A stretch of DNA of 64,000 bases from the NCBI GenBank assembly GCA_937975765.1, contig CALJUR010000102.1, forward strand, positions 1 to 64,000, written 5' to 3'. The stretch comes from an uncultured Myxococcales bacterium (GTDB lineage: Bacteria; Myxococcota_A; UBA9042; DTJE01). This document shows, in pieces, positions 24,666 to 32,648 of this stretch. How positions within the stretch are numbered: the first letter of the stretch is position 1; each line of letters begins with the position of its first letter. Made by a program: the position numbers and the translations under genes. The notes beneath the pieces were generated by a model. The model searched no databases, was not told the origin of the DNA, and saw only the letters and a program-made list of their open reading frames with translations.

Positions 24666-25281
24666 AGCCCTTCGCCGGCATGGTGGGCTCCAGGATGCCG
24701 TTCGAAGCCGGGGCGGCGTCTCCGCGATCCGGTGCCTTGCCGCGCGGCGTCACTCGGACGTCGTCGTGGGTGTCCGCATCGGTGGCGAGGAGGGAGCGCC
24801 TGTCTGGTCCTATCGACTGGTGTTCAGCCAGGATTCGCAGCGGCGGGCGGTAGTGAAGTCCGAGGTCGTCACGCTCGACGGCAAGGAGATCCTGAGTCGC
24901 CCCACCGACGAGGATCGTCAGGATCCGGAACTCCTGACCCAGACGCACCTCCAGCAGGTGCGCGCCAACAAGGACTTCCGGGAAGTTGCGGCCTTCCTGA
25001 CGTCGGTCCGATACCTCCACATCGTCCCGCAGTTGGTCCGCGAGCCGGAACGTTCTGTGGGCCGCAAGCAGGACCCGTACGGGGGGGACTTCCTGGAGCA
25101 ACTCGCGCGCACTACGCCGAAAACCCTCGATTCGCGCCTTCGCAAGATCCGCGAGGCGCTCAAGATCGCGGTCCCGAACCTAAAGGATCTGGTCCTGGAG
25201 CGAGACGAGAAGGGCGTTCCCCACCTAAAGGGCCTCTACGAGCACTGGCGGCCCCAGGCCGGATGGCAGGGCCGTAGGTGA
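24666..25281 (+). pseudogene. Internal fragment of AAA_21/RecF-like ATPase
   Basis: In frame from about 24666 to 25281 the sequence matches the middle of large AAA_21-type ATPases found in bacterial defence and island loci. Recognisable stretches are SAIRCLAARRHSDVVVGVRIGG, LTQTHLQQVRANKDFREVAAFL, RYLHIVPQLVREPERSVGRKQDPYGGDFLE and a terminal HLKGLYEHWRP. The Walker A region expected at the N-terminus and the signature SDGTLRLxGLLW expected right after the end are both absent, so the gene has been cut at both ends. A GTG at 24766 could in principle start a product, but it would lack catalytic motifs. Confidence 0.65.
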
Positions 25282-25312
25282 ACCGTTGAACATGACGAAG
25301 GCACCAAAGGAC

Positions 25313-25374
25313 TTCCCGCAAATCACTACCCGATCGAGAGGCGTTTCCTTGAGATGGGTCGTGATTTGCGGGAA
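25313..25374. repeat. Perfect 14-bp inverted repeat upstream of serine recombinase
   Basis: TTCCCGCAAATCAC (25313-25326) and GTGATTTGCGGGAA (25361-25374) are exact inverted copies separated by 34 bases. The right arm ends 16 bases before the recombinase ATG. The layout fits a recombinase binding site, an operator or a terminus of a small insertion. It does not look like a simple terminator because the loop is long and no T-run follows. Confidence 0.6.
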
Positions 25375-25390
25375 AGGGAGCTGAAGCCCA

Positions 25391-26107
25391 ATGAAAGCAG
25401 CACTGTACGCGCGTGTCTCAACATCCGACCAGGATCCCGGCCTCCAGGTCGATGACCTGCGCCGCCTTGCCGCGCAACGAGGCTGGGAGGTCGTCGGAGT
25501 CTTCGTGGATCACGGCGTCTCCGGGACGAAGGACCGCCGGCCGGCGCTCGATGACCTGATGACCCTGGTCCGGCAAGGCCGGGTAGATGGGGTCGTCGTC
25601 TGGCGCTTCGACCGGTTCGCCCGCAGCACTCGGCACCTGGTCGAGGCCCTCAACGAGTTCCGCGCGCGGGGGGTCGAGTTCGTCTCCATGCAGGAGCAGA
25701 TCGACACGGGGACCACGATGGGGAAGGCGATGTTCACGGTGATCGCCGCGATGGCGGAACTTGAGCGGGACATCATCCGGGAACGGGTGAAGGCGGGCGT
25801 CGACCGGGCGAGGGCGCAGGGGCGCCTCCTGGGCCGACCGCGGCGGTCGGTGGATGTCGAGGCCGCGGTCGAGATGCTTCGCGCGGGTCGTTCGCAGCGG
25901 TCGGTCGCGATGGCGTTGAAGGTCCCCCGGGGAACGCTCCGGGGGGCCCTTGCCCGGCACGCGGGCGGAAATGGTGCCCGAGAAACGCACCCCGGAGCGC
26001 CTTCTGGCGAGCGGGTCGAGGTGGGGCGGACGGATACCTCTACCAATCCGACCGATCGGCGCGTTCGGAAAAATCGTCGAAGCGACACAAGCAGCCGTGT
26101 TTCATAA
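25391..26107 (+). CDS. Serine recombinase (resolvase/invertase family)
   Basis: This 238-residue small serine recombinase has the catalytic Ser in LYARVSTSDQ (S10), the conserved DHGVSGTKDRRPALDDLM, a VWRFDRFARS segment and an E-helix (AMAELERDIIRERVKAGVDRAR). A C-terminal HTH follows (VEAAVEMLRAGRSQRSVAMALKVPRGTLRGAL) and then an extra basic tail of about 40 residues. It would catalyse resolution or inversion between short sites. GGGAG lies near the start. The perfect inverted repeat just upstream may be its site. Confidence 0.9.
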   Translation: MKAALYARVSTSDQDPGLQVDDLRRLAAQRGWEVVGVFVDHGVSGTKDRRPALDDLMTLVRQGRVDGVVVWRFDRFARSTRHLVEALNEFRARGVEFVSMQEQIDTGTTMGKAMFTVIAAMAELERDIIRERVKAGVDRARAQGRLLGRPRRSVDVEAAVEMLRAGRSQRSVAMALKVPRGTLRGALARHAGGNGARETHPGAPSGERVEVGRTDTSTNPTDRRVRKNRRSDTSSRVS

Positions 26108-26132
26108 GTCGTTGTATTTTTTGACTTTTTTC

Positions 26133-26161
26133 TTGCTTTCTTGGTGATTTTGCAGTAAAAT
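26133..26161 (+). promoter_or_regulatory. Candidate promoter in T-rich tract before element 2 integrase
   Basis: A strikingly T-rich stretch (26110-26160) in otherwise GC-rich DNA contains TTGCTT (26133-26138), a 17-base spacer and TAAAAT (26156-26161). Transcription would begin near 26168, almost at an ATG at 26169 that opens a long frame continuous with the integrase. The integrase start I prefer is 26388, leaving a leader of about 220 bases. Confidence 0.5.
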
Positions 26162-26387
26162 CGGGGCCATGGAGACCCCGACGACAGATAGGGTCCAGGC
26201 GTGCTCAAGGGCGTCATGGAGACCAGGGGAGACCAGCGGCACGGGCGAACACGCCCGCGCCAGTGAAGGCTTTGCAAGTGTCCAGGCCGGCAACAGATCG
26301 ACGGGACCCCCTGGAGTCTGGCCAGACGTGCCGGTGTCCGGGGTGCGGACTGGCGTTCATGTTGACGCCCGTACCGGGAGAGGGCCG

Positions 26388-27659
26388 ATGGAACGGGACC
26401 CGGAGCGCTGCTACACCTTCCAGGACGATGGGGTCTACATCGTCCGGATCTCGCCAAGCCGATACCCAGGCCGAAGCCAGCGATGGCGGGTCGATGCGTA
26501 CTACAAGGGCCATCGCGAGGGCACGCGAACGGGCGCGTCGTTCGGCCGCCAGTGCGATGCCGAGAAGTGCGCGGGACTCCTCTGGCGAGACTACGTAGCG
26601 GGACTCCACCATGCCCCCGAAGCCCCGCCCGTGACCGTGGCAGACCTGATCGACCGATTCTGCGCGCGGAAGACGGGCAAGCGGGGCCGCGAGTTGTCCC
26701 CCAGGACCGCCACGGCCTACCGCGACCACCTGAAGGCGTTGGTCTCCGTGGTCCGCGCAGACTGCCCCGTGGCGCACCTGTCCCGTCGCCACGTCGAGGC
26801 GGCGGTCGGGAAGCCCACTTCGCCACGGTCGAAAGCTACCTACCTTCGGGCCATCCGGGCCCTGGTCCGATGGGCGATCGAAAAGGATTGGCTTTCGACC
26901 GACATCACGAAGGGCGTGGAGGTGGACCCAGGGCCGACGGACACGCGGCCCTATCTCCAGCCCGAGGACGTGGAAGCGTTCCTGGCCGCCTGCTCGCCCG
27001 CGCACCGCATCCGCGCCGGGCTGATCCTGGAGACGGGCCTGCGGGCCGGGGAGGCGGTCTTCCTGCGATGGGAGTGGATCCAGCGAGGCGTGGGCCGCCC
27101 ATCGATTCGGATCCCGGGTCACGACCGCGAGACGGGCTGGCGGTCAAAGGGGAGGCGGGTCCGCGCGATCCCCCTGTCGGTCCGCGCACAAGGTTTCCTT
27201 GACGAAGCGCGCGAACGCTGGGGCGGGGACGGATTCGTCCTCCATGACCGCCCCCGGCCGCCCCTGATCTCCAACTGGAGGCAGGACACCCGGGAAGCCT
27301 GCTCCCGGGCACGGATCCGCCCGATGGTGGACACGCACGGACTGCGCCGGACGGCCGGCGTGCTCTGGATTGCCTCAGGGATGGACATCTACACCGTCTC
27401 GCGCCTGCTCGGGCACGAGTCGGTCACAACGACAGAGAAAGCCTACGTGGGCATTGCAGATTCAAGGCTTGCAGCAGCGTTCATCGCTGTTGATGCGCGC
27501 GCGGCACTGCCCCGCCTTCGCGCGGCTCCACATGCGGCTCCACATCGCGAAAGGGGGGTGCGAGAAAGGGTGCAAGTCTATGGATTTATTGGAGCCACCT
27601 CGGAGAATCGAACTCCGGACCCCCTGATTACGAATCAAGTGCTCTGCCGACTGAGCTAA
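26388..27659 (+). CDS. int: Tyrosine integrase of element 2, reading into tRNA-Thr
   Basis: This recombinase of about 423 residues starts at ATG 26388 (GGAGAGGG upstream; the frame itself opens at 26169). A short N-terminal domain (YIVRISPSRYPGRSQRWRV), a core-binding domain and a catalytic domain are present. R lies in LETGLRAGEAVFLRW, HGLRR replaces the usual HxLRH, H in GHESVTTTEKAYVG, and the Tyr is in the same segment. The last 23 codons read the tRNA-Thr antisense strand, so the C-terminus changes on integration or excision. It is the integrase expected to use the tRNA site. Confidence 0.88.
   Translation: MERDPERCYTFQDDGVYIVRISPSRYPGRSQRWRVDAYYKGHREGTRTGASFGRQCDAEKCAGLLWRDYVAGLHHAPEAPPVTVADLIDRFCARKTGKRGRELSPRTATAYRDHLKALVSVVRADCPVAHLSRRHVEAAVGKPTSPRSKATYLRAIRALVRWAIEKDWLSTDITKGVEVDPGPTDTRPYLQPEDVEAFLAACSPAHRIRAGLILETGLRAGEAVFLRWEWIQRGVGRPSIRIPGHDRETGWRSKGRRVRAIPLSVRAQGFLDEARERWGGDGFVLHDRPRPPLISNWRQDTREACSRARIRPMVDTHGLRRTAGVLWIASGMDIYTVSRLLGHESVTTTEKAYVGIADSRLAAAFIAVDARAALPRLRAAPHAAPHRERGVRERVQVYGFIGATSENRTPDPLITNQVLCRLS
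27590..27637 (-). repeat. attR: tRNA-Thr 3'-part, inner attachment core (copy within intact tRNA)
   Basis: The tRNA portion from anticodon loop to CCA end. It is the reference copy of the direct repeats at 5639-5686 (48 of 48 bases identical) and 21471-21515 (45 of 45). It lies inside the intact tRNA gene and restores its 3' end after integration. Confidence 0.9.
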
Positions 27660-27665
27660 GGTGGC
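27590..27665 (-). tRNA. tRNA-Thr (anticodon CGT)
   Basis: This 76-base cloverleaf on the minus strand has an acceptor stem GCCACCT pairing perfectly with AGGTGGC, a D-loop AGCTCAGTCGGCAGAGC, an anticodon arm CTTGA-TTCGTAA-TCAGG with anticodon CGT, and a T-arm GTTCGATTC. The discriminator T and CCA are encoded. It decodes ACG (Thr). A good promoter lies 33 bases upstream. Its 3' half is the target of the two integrative elements to its left. Confidence 0.95.
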
Positions 27666-27697
27666 CTGAAGGCGCAAAGAGCGCGAAAGCGGGTGGT

Positions 27698-27726
27698 TTT
27701 GTACGCGATGGCGACGCGGTTGTCAA
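27698..27726 (-). promoter_or_regulatory. tRNA-Thr promoter
   Basis: On the minus strand a perfect -35 TTGACA (27721-27726), a 17-base spacer and a -10 TACAAA (27698-27703) lie 33 bases upstream of the tRNA 5' end. This is a strong sigma-70-type match and supports an active tRNA gene. Confidence 0.75.
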
Positions 27727-27805
27727 GGGAAACGAGGACGGAAGAGGCGAGGACCTGACGAGGGAAGCCCAGTAAGGAAAGCCCGGAAGGAACGTGAGGC
27801 CCGAA

Positions 27806-27832
27806 GGCGGGGGACGGGGCCCCCGCCCTACA
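27806..27832 (+). repeat. GC palindromic dispersed repeat, copy 1
   Basis: Full copy of a 27-base unit: GGCGGGGG, ACGGGG, CCCCCGCC, then CTACA (overlapping ends). The two 8-base arms pair around ACGGGG. It overlaps the stop region of the YhhN gene. Confidence 0.85.
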
Positions 27833-28460
27833 GCAGCGTGAAGGCCAGCAGCAACTGGCCGGCGTAGTAGAGGGGCAGGCCGAGGGCGCGGTTGAGGAAG
27901 GCGGGGGCGACGAAGCGGTGCCGCACGACGAAGAGGTCTGAGAGGAAGAAGAGGACGGCGCCCAGCCACAGGCCGACGGGACGGCCGGAGGGCAGCGTGG
28001 CGGCGAGGGCGCAGGTGACCATCGCACCGATGGCGGCCATGTAAACGGGAACGGCCACGCGGTACCGGCCCGCCAGCCGGGGCCACAGCCAGCGCAGCAG
28101 GACGGCCATCATCGCCAGCAGGGGCAGGGCGGCCAGGAACCCCCAGGGCGTGCCGACGCCGCGGGACAGGAAGGCCGCGACGTAGCACAGGTGCGCCAGG
28201 AAGAAGGCCACCATGCCCAGCAGGAACGCCAGCGTGGTCTTCTTGGGCACCAGCAGCACGTCGCCGGCGAAGGAGGCGGCGAGGCCGGCGAACAGCCACC
28301 GGCCGTAGGCGTCGTCGAACGCGCCCGCCCACAGCGCCGCCGCGACGAACCCCAGCGACGCCACCGGCTTGGCGACCCATTGCACGGACTGGACCTGCCG
28401 GCGCTCGGCGGCCAGCACGACGCCCAGGCCCGCGACGGTGATCAGCACGTACGTCAGCAT
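27828..28460 (-). CDS. YhhN family membrane protein (lysoplasmalogenase-like)
   Basis: This 210-residue protein has about eight hydrophobic helices. YhhN/TMEM86 hallmarks are present: SFAGDVLLV near residue 63, an ALPLLAMMAVLL helix, and LGAVLFFLSDLFVV near 170. Mammalian homologues hydrolyse the vinyl-ether bond of lysoplasmalogens; the bacterial role is usually inferred. The ATG at 28460 has only a weak ribosome-binding site. It is divergent from the Cys-rich lipoprotein gene, and the stop lies in a palindromic repeat. Confidence 0.82.
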   Translation of the reverse strand: MLTYVLITVAGLGVVLAAERRQVQSVQWVAKPVASLGFVAAALWAGAFDDAYGRWLFAGLAASFAGDVLLVPKKTTLAFLLGMVAFFLAHLCYVAAFLSRGVGTPWGFLAALPLLAMMAVLLRWLWPRLAGRYRVAVPVYMAAIGAMVTCALAATLPSGRPVGLWLGAVLFFLSDLFVVRHRFVAPAFLNRALGLPLYYAGQLLLAFTLL

Positions 28461-28546
28461 GGCCGCAGGGTAGCACGGCACGGGGGGGTTCGCGCGCGGC
28501 ATTCGCCATCTGCTAGAATCCGCAACGGATTCCCAGGAGTGCCACG

Positions 28547-30655
28547 ATGCAGACGCGCCTCCCCTGCGGTCACTGTTTCCCGGCAACGGCCCTGGCCGCC
28601 GGGCTGCTGGCCGCCCTGGCCTTCGCGACCGCCGGCTGCGACACGGACGACAACGTGCCGCTGATGACGGTCGACAGCGGGGACAACGCCACCGACCCGG
28701 GCACGGGTGGCGACAACGCGAACCCCGGCGACACGGCGACGCCCGACGGCGAGGACCGCGACGACACGACGAACCCGGATGACCCGGGCCAGCCGATCGA
28801 CCCGGGCCAGGACCCCGGGAAGGACCCGGGCGCCAACGACCCCGGCCACCCGACCGACACGGCCATCGACGCCGTGCAGTGCGTGGACTCGTCCACGTGC
28901 CCGCTGGGCAACATCTGCTGGGACCGGCAGTGCGTGCCCGGCTGCGGGTCGGACCGCGACTGCCCGCAAGGCACCCACTGCAAGGCGGACGCCCTGCCGC
29001 ACGGCTTCTGCGCGCAGTGCCTGGCCGACGACCATTGCGACACGGCGGACGGAGAGAAGTGCGTCGGCGGCACCTGCATCGCGACCTGCGGGACCAACGA
29101 CGACTGCGCCGGCAAGACCGGCACCCCATACTGCGACATCGAATCCGGCCTGTGCGTCGCCTGCCTGGCGGACGGCGCCTGCCCCATCGGATCGCTGTGC
29201 ATCGCGAACCGGTGCTTGCCCGGCTGCCGGTCGGACCGCGACTGCGGCGAGGGCCTGAAGTGCGACCCGAAGGCAGGCGAGCACGGCGGCTGCTTCGTCT
29301 GCGTGCGGGACGCCGACTGCGGCGCGCGCGTCTGCAGGGACCACCAGTGCGTGGTGGACTGCTCGGTGGTGAAGTGCCCGGTGAACGCGCCGGTCTGCGA
29401 CCCCGCGACGGGGGCGTGCGTGCAGTGCCTGCAGAAGTCGGACTGCGGGACGGGCTACCTGTGCCTGGGGAACGCCTGCATCGCCGGGTGCGAGACCGAC
29501 AACGACTGCACGGGCGGGCGGAAGTGCAACAACGGGACCTGCGTGCAGTGCCTGATCGACGACCACTGCCCGGACGGCCAGAAGTGCCTGCAGAACCAGT
29601 GCCTGTCGTCCGAGTGCGCGCGCGACACGGATTGCGGGTCCGGCCGCTACTGCCACCCGCTGCTGGCGTCGTGCGAAACGCTGCCCGCGGGGTACTGCAA
29701 CACGAACGCCGACTGCACCAGCATCCTGCCGTTCACCTCGGAGGTGTGCGACGCGCTGACGCGAACGTGCATCCCGGCCTGCATGGACCTGGGCGGGCTG
29801 CCGATCTGCCTGGATCTGCTCGGCGGGTCGGGCCGTACCGTGTGCGTGAACGGCGGCTGCTACTTCTGCGGGTCGAACGGCGACTGCCCCGGGACGCTGT
29901 GCGACCCGTTCGACCGGTCGTGCCGGGTGTGCACGAAGGACGCCGACTGCAGCGTGCCGACGTGGCACTGCGACACGGCGGGCGGCGCGTGTTACGAATG
30001 CCTGAACGACGGCCAGTGCGCGTTCCCGCAGGTGTGCGACGAGGCCGGCGGCCACCGGTGCGTGGAGTGCCTGGTGGACGAGGACTGCAGGACGGTCGGC
30101 AAGCCGATCTGCGGCAAGTCGAAGACGTGCATCGCGCCGTGCGTGGACGAGTGCAGCAGCGGCCAGAAGATCTGCAACCCGGACGACACCGTCGCACCGA
30201 TCGGCACGCTGTCGTGCGGGGACTACGACGACGACCCGTGCCGGGAGTACGGCGGGTCGGCCGAGTGCGGGACGGGCGCCTCGTGCGTGACGCAGGCGGG
30301 CGGGCTGGGCCAGTGCGTCTGCCAGAACGCGTGCAGCAGCGGCCAGAAGCGGTGCCCGCCGGACGGCGAGGACGACGAGTACGAGACCTGCGCCCAGAAC
30401 AGCAGCAGCGGCTGCTGGTACTGGTCCGCGGGATACTGCGGCAGCGGCGAGATCTGCAGCAGCGGGTCCTGCGTGTGCGGGAACATCTGCACGGTAGGCC
30501 AGAAGGCGTGCTCGAAGAACGACCCGATGGCGACGCTGATCTGCGACGACTACGACTACTACGACCCCTACAACACCTGCCCGTACTGGCAGTACGGGAC
30601 CAGTTGCCAGACCGGGTACGTGTGCACGGGGGCAGGCGTCTGCACGAAGCAGTGA
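28547..30655 (+). CDS. Cys-rich repeat lipoprotein
   Basis: This 702-residue surface lipoprotein has a signal peptide with lipobox ATAGC at about 26-30. An acidic Pro/Gly/Asp linker (about 31-100) with DPG units follows. About 550 residues then contain repeated disulphide-rich modules of the form CxxDxxC-PxGxxC-xxxxC. Such proteins are typical of Myxococcota envelopes; ligands are unknown. AGGAG lies 8 bases before the ATG. No neighbour suggests a partner. Confidence 0.82.
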   Translation: MQTRLPCGHCFPATALAAGLLAALAFATAGCDTDDNVPLMTVDSGDNATDPGTGGDNANPGDTATPDGEDRDDTTNPDDPGQPIDPGQDPGKDPGANDPGHPTDTAIDAVQCVDSSTCPLGNICWDRQCVPGCGSDRDCPQGTHCKADALPHGFCAQCLADDHCDTADGEKCVGGTCIATCGTNDDCAGKTGTPYCDIESGLCVACLADGACPIGSLCIANRCLPGCRSDRDCGEGLKCDPKAGEHGGCFVCVRDADCGARVCRDHQCVVDCSVVKCPVNAPVCDPATGACVQCLQKSDCGTGYLCLGNACIAGCETDNDCTGGRKCNNGTCVQCLIDDHCPDGQKCLQNQCLSSECARDTDCGSGRYCHPLLASCETLPAGYCNTNADCTSILPFTSEVCDALTRTCIPACMDLGGLPICLDLLGGSGRTVCVNGGCYFCGSNGDCPGTLCDPFDRSCRVCTKDADCSVPTWHCDTAGGACYECLNDGQCAFPQVCDEAGGHRCVECLVDEDCRTVGKPICGKSKTCIAPCVDECSSGQKICNPDDTVAPIGTLSCGDYDDDPCREYGGSAECGTGASCVTQAGGLGQCVCQNACSSGQKRCPPDGEDDEYETCAQNSSSGCWYWSAGYCGSGEICSSGSCVCGNICTVGQKACSKNDPMATLICDDYDYYDPYNTCPYWQYGTSCQTGYVCTGAGVCTKQ

Positions 30656-30665
30656 GGCCTAAGCA

Positions 30666-30692
30666 GGCGGGGGACGGGGCCCCCGCCCTACA
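30666..30692 (+). repeat. GC palindromic dispersed repeat, copy 2
   Basis: Full-length copy, 11 bases after the stop of the Cys-rich lipoprotein gene. Position suggests it could also act as a transcription terminator hairpin. Confidence 0.85.
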
Positions 30693-30734
30693 TTAGCCGC
30701 GGGCAGCGTCGAACGATCGCCACGGGGACGAGGA

Positions 30735-30761
30735 GGCGGGGGACGGGGCCCCCGCCCTGCA
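30735..30761 (+). repeat. GC palindromic dispersed repeat, copy 3
   Basis: Copy with CTGCA in place of CTACA at the right end. Second of three copies in the 258-base gap between convergent genes; nothing else is evident in that gap. Confidence 0.8.
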
Positions 30762-30820
30762 GTCGAGTGCGGGTCTGTCGTCTCGAACACGCGACGATCA
30801 TGGGCGTAGAATGGGGCCTG

Positions 30821-30847
30821 TGTAGGGCGGGGGCCCCGTCCCCCGCC
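30821..30847 (-). repeat. GC palindromic dispersed repeat, copy 4 (inverted)
   Basis: Full-length copy in opposite orientation, so this gap holds copies in both directions, as in REP/BIME clusters. Confidence 0.85.
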
Positions 30848-30913
30848 TTCCGGGGAAACCCGAGGACGTCGCCCGGGCCGACGTCAGCGAACGGTCGGCC
30901 GGACTGCCGCGGT

Positions 30914-32548
30914 TCACTCGGCCTGGCAGCCGCCGCCGGCCGGGGCGCCGCGCGCGTCCTTCGACAGCGTCTTCTCGCAGCCGGGCGTGCCGTCGTTGAA
31001 GCGGCAGAAGACCTCGCGGATCTCGTCGGCCGCCAGCGCGCTTTCCGGGTGGCGGTTGTTGACCAGCCACGTCGGGCTGCCGTTGACGCCCAGTTCCTCG
31101 CCCAGCACCGCGTCCCTGGCCAGCAGCTTCTTCCCCTCGGGACCGGTCGCGCACTTCTCGATGACCGTCGCCTTGATGGCGCCCTTCGCGCACGCCTTCC
31201 AGTCCGGGTCGCCGGGCTGCTGGCGGTTGCGGCACAGGATGTAGTCCATGAACCGGTTGTCCCTGGCGTACTTCGCGACCGCGCACGCCTGCCGCAGGTC
31301 CTCCTCGACCTCGGCCGGCCCGTGCAGCGACTCGAAGCCGCCGTCCTCGCCCGCGTCCACGATGTAGTGGACACCGAACGCCATCTTCTTCCCGAAGGCC
31401 TCCAGGACCTCCTTCATCGAGTCCAGCGCGATGATGCCGTAAGGGCACTGGCTCATCACGAAGACCTCCAGCGACCTCTTCTTCTCGGGCCGGCAGGACA
31501 TCGCGCCCTTGCAGCCCGGGTCCGCGCAGTCCGCCTTGCCGTTGCCGTCGTCGTCGGTGGTGTTGTCGCAGATCTCGGCGGTCGGGTCCCATCCCGCGTC
31601 CACGATCAGCATCCGGAAATTCCCCACCGTCTCGAAGTACTTCTCGATCTGCCCGAACGACGGGTCCTTCACGACCTCCTCGCCGAACAGGAAGGCCGGC
31701 ACGAACTTCTGGTCAGCGGCCCGCATCGTCGCGTACAGCGCCTTGCCCTCGTCGGTGGCAATCTCGACCGTGCGGTCCTTCAGGCCGGGGAAGATCGTCC
31801 GCATCTGCCGGACGCCGGCCTCGATCGCCTGCACGCACGGCTGGCATCGCACGTCGGTCAGCACCGTCAGGAGCACCTCGACGGGCGGCGGCAGCGAGGC
31901 GCACGGGCCCGGCCTGGCGCCCTCGTAGGCGCCGCAGATCGCGCGCAGGTAGGACGCGGTGGTGCGCGGCCCCTCGAACGGCTGGCCCGCGATGCCCATC
32001 GTGGGGGACCCCTGCACGCCCAACTGGTCGGCGTACTCGAACGACGCCTTCAGCAGCGCCTTGCCGTCCTCGCCGTCCGCGCAGGCCGTCACCGCGGCCG
32101 CGTCCACGCCCGCCTTCGTCGCGCAGTCGGCGAAGTTGTCGGGAATGGCCTCGGGCTGCCGGTTCATGCAGTCGATCAGCGCGCGCATCGCCTTCGGCGC
32201 CACCTTGCCGGCGCACGCCTGCAGCAGGTCGCCGCGCAGTTCGTCGTCGCCGTGCATCGACGAGAGACTGCCATCCACCTCGATGCCGCCGACGAAGTGC
32301 AGCCGGAAATCCACCGCATCGCCCAGCGTGTCCAGCGCCGGGAACAGGGCGTCCTCGGCCTGCACGCTGTACGGGCAGCGCGACATCACGAACAGTTCGA
32401 CCGTCACGGGCTTCGGCGCGGCCTCTGCAGCGGCCGGGGCCGGCGAGGCGACGTCGTCGGCCTTGCGGGCATGGCAGCCCGCGACGACGGCGGCGCAGAG
32501 CGCCAGGGACAGGACGACGGACGCGAACGAACGCATGCGGCGGTTCAT
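30914..32548 (-). CDS. Tandem thioredoxin-fold (DsbA/GILT-like) lipoprotein
   Basis: This 544-residue lipoprotein has a signal peptide with lipobox VVAGC near 20-24. Two DsbA-like thioredoxin domains each begin with a redox-type motif (FVMSRCPYSVQ near 53 and FVMSQCPYGII near 352), and each ends with a cis-Pro-like GSPT. A middle domain holds RCQPC (near 238). A short CDNTTDDDGNGKADCADPGC motif, common in Myxococcota secreted proteins, separates the halves. It probably handles thiol-disulphide chemistry in the periplasm, but the motifs are CPY rather than CPHC. GGAGGG precedes the ATG. Confidence 0.75.
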   Translation of the reverse strand: MNRRMRSFASVVLSLALCAAVVAGCHARKADDVASPAPAAAEAAPKPVTVELFVMSRCPYSVQAEDALFPALDTLGDAVDFRLHFVGGIEVDGSLSSMHGDDELRGDLLQACAGKVAPKAMRALIDCMNRQPEAIPDNFADCATKAGVDAAAVTACADGEDGKALLKASFEYADQLGVQGSPTMGIAGQPFEGPRTTASYLRAICGAYEGARPGPCASLPPPVEVLLTVLTDVRCQPCVQAIEAGVRQMRTIFPGLKDRTVEIATDEGKALYATMRAADQKFVPAFLFGEEVVKDPSFGQIEKYFETVGNFRMLIVDAGWDPTAEICDNTTDDDGNGKADCADPGCKGAMSCRPEKKRSLEVFVMSQCPYGIIALDSMKEVLEAFGKKMAFGVHYIVDAGEDGGFESLHGPAEVEEDLRQACAVAKYARDNRFMDYILCRNRQQPGDPDWKACAKGAIKATVIEKCATGPEGKKLLARDAVLGEELGVNGSPTWLVNNRHPESALAADEIREVFCRFNDGTPGCEKTLSKDARGAPAGGGCQAE

Positions 32549-32648
32549 GGAACCCTCCGGAAACCCGGCGAATGGTACACCCGCGAGCCGTCGATGGGAT
32601 AGTCGGCGAAGGACGGGGCGCGGCGCGACGCGGCCGACGGGCGATCCG

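Larger units (their letters stand above)
21471..27637. mobile_element. Integrative element 2 at tRNA-Thr
   Basis: The element is bounded by the repeat at 21471-21515 and the intact tRNA-Thr end at 27590-27637. It holds two tyrosine integrases (21666-22697 and 26388-27659), a serine recombinase (25391-26107), an excisionase-like protein, a zinc-ribbon protein and a pair of truncated ATPase genes. The integrase nearest the tRNA reads into the tRNA sequence. The presence of three recombinases suggests a composite or decayed element. Confidence 0.78.

Noticed and set aside
24766..25281. Independent gene starting at the GTG at 24766
   Set aside because: Family homology continues upstream of the GTG to about 24666, and the domain's catalytic parts are missing; treated as a gene fragment.
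26263..26598. 111-codon frame with CRCPGCG motif upstream of the integrase
   Set aside because: Most of it overlaps the integrase in another frame and turns Arg/Ser-rich; the single Cys cluster alone does not support a gene.
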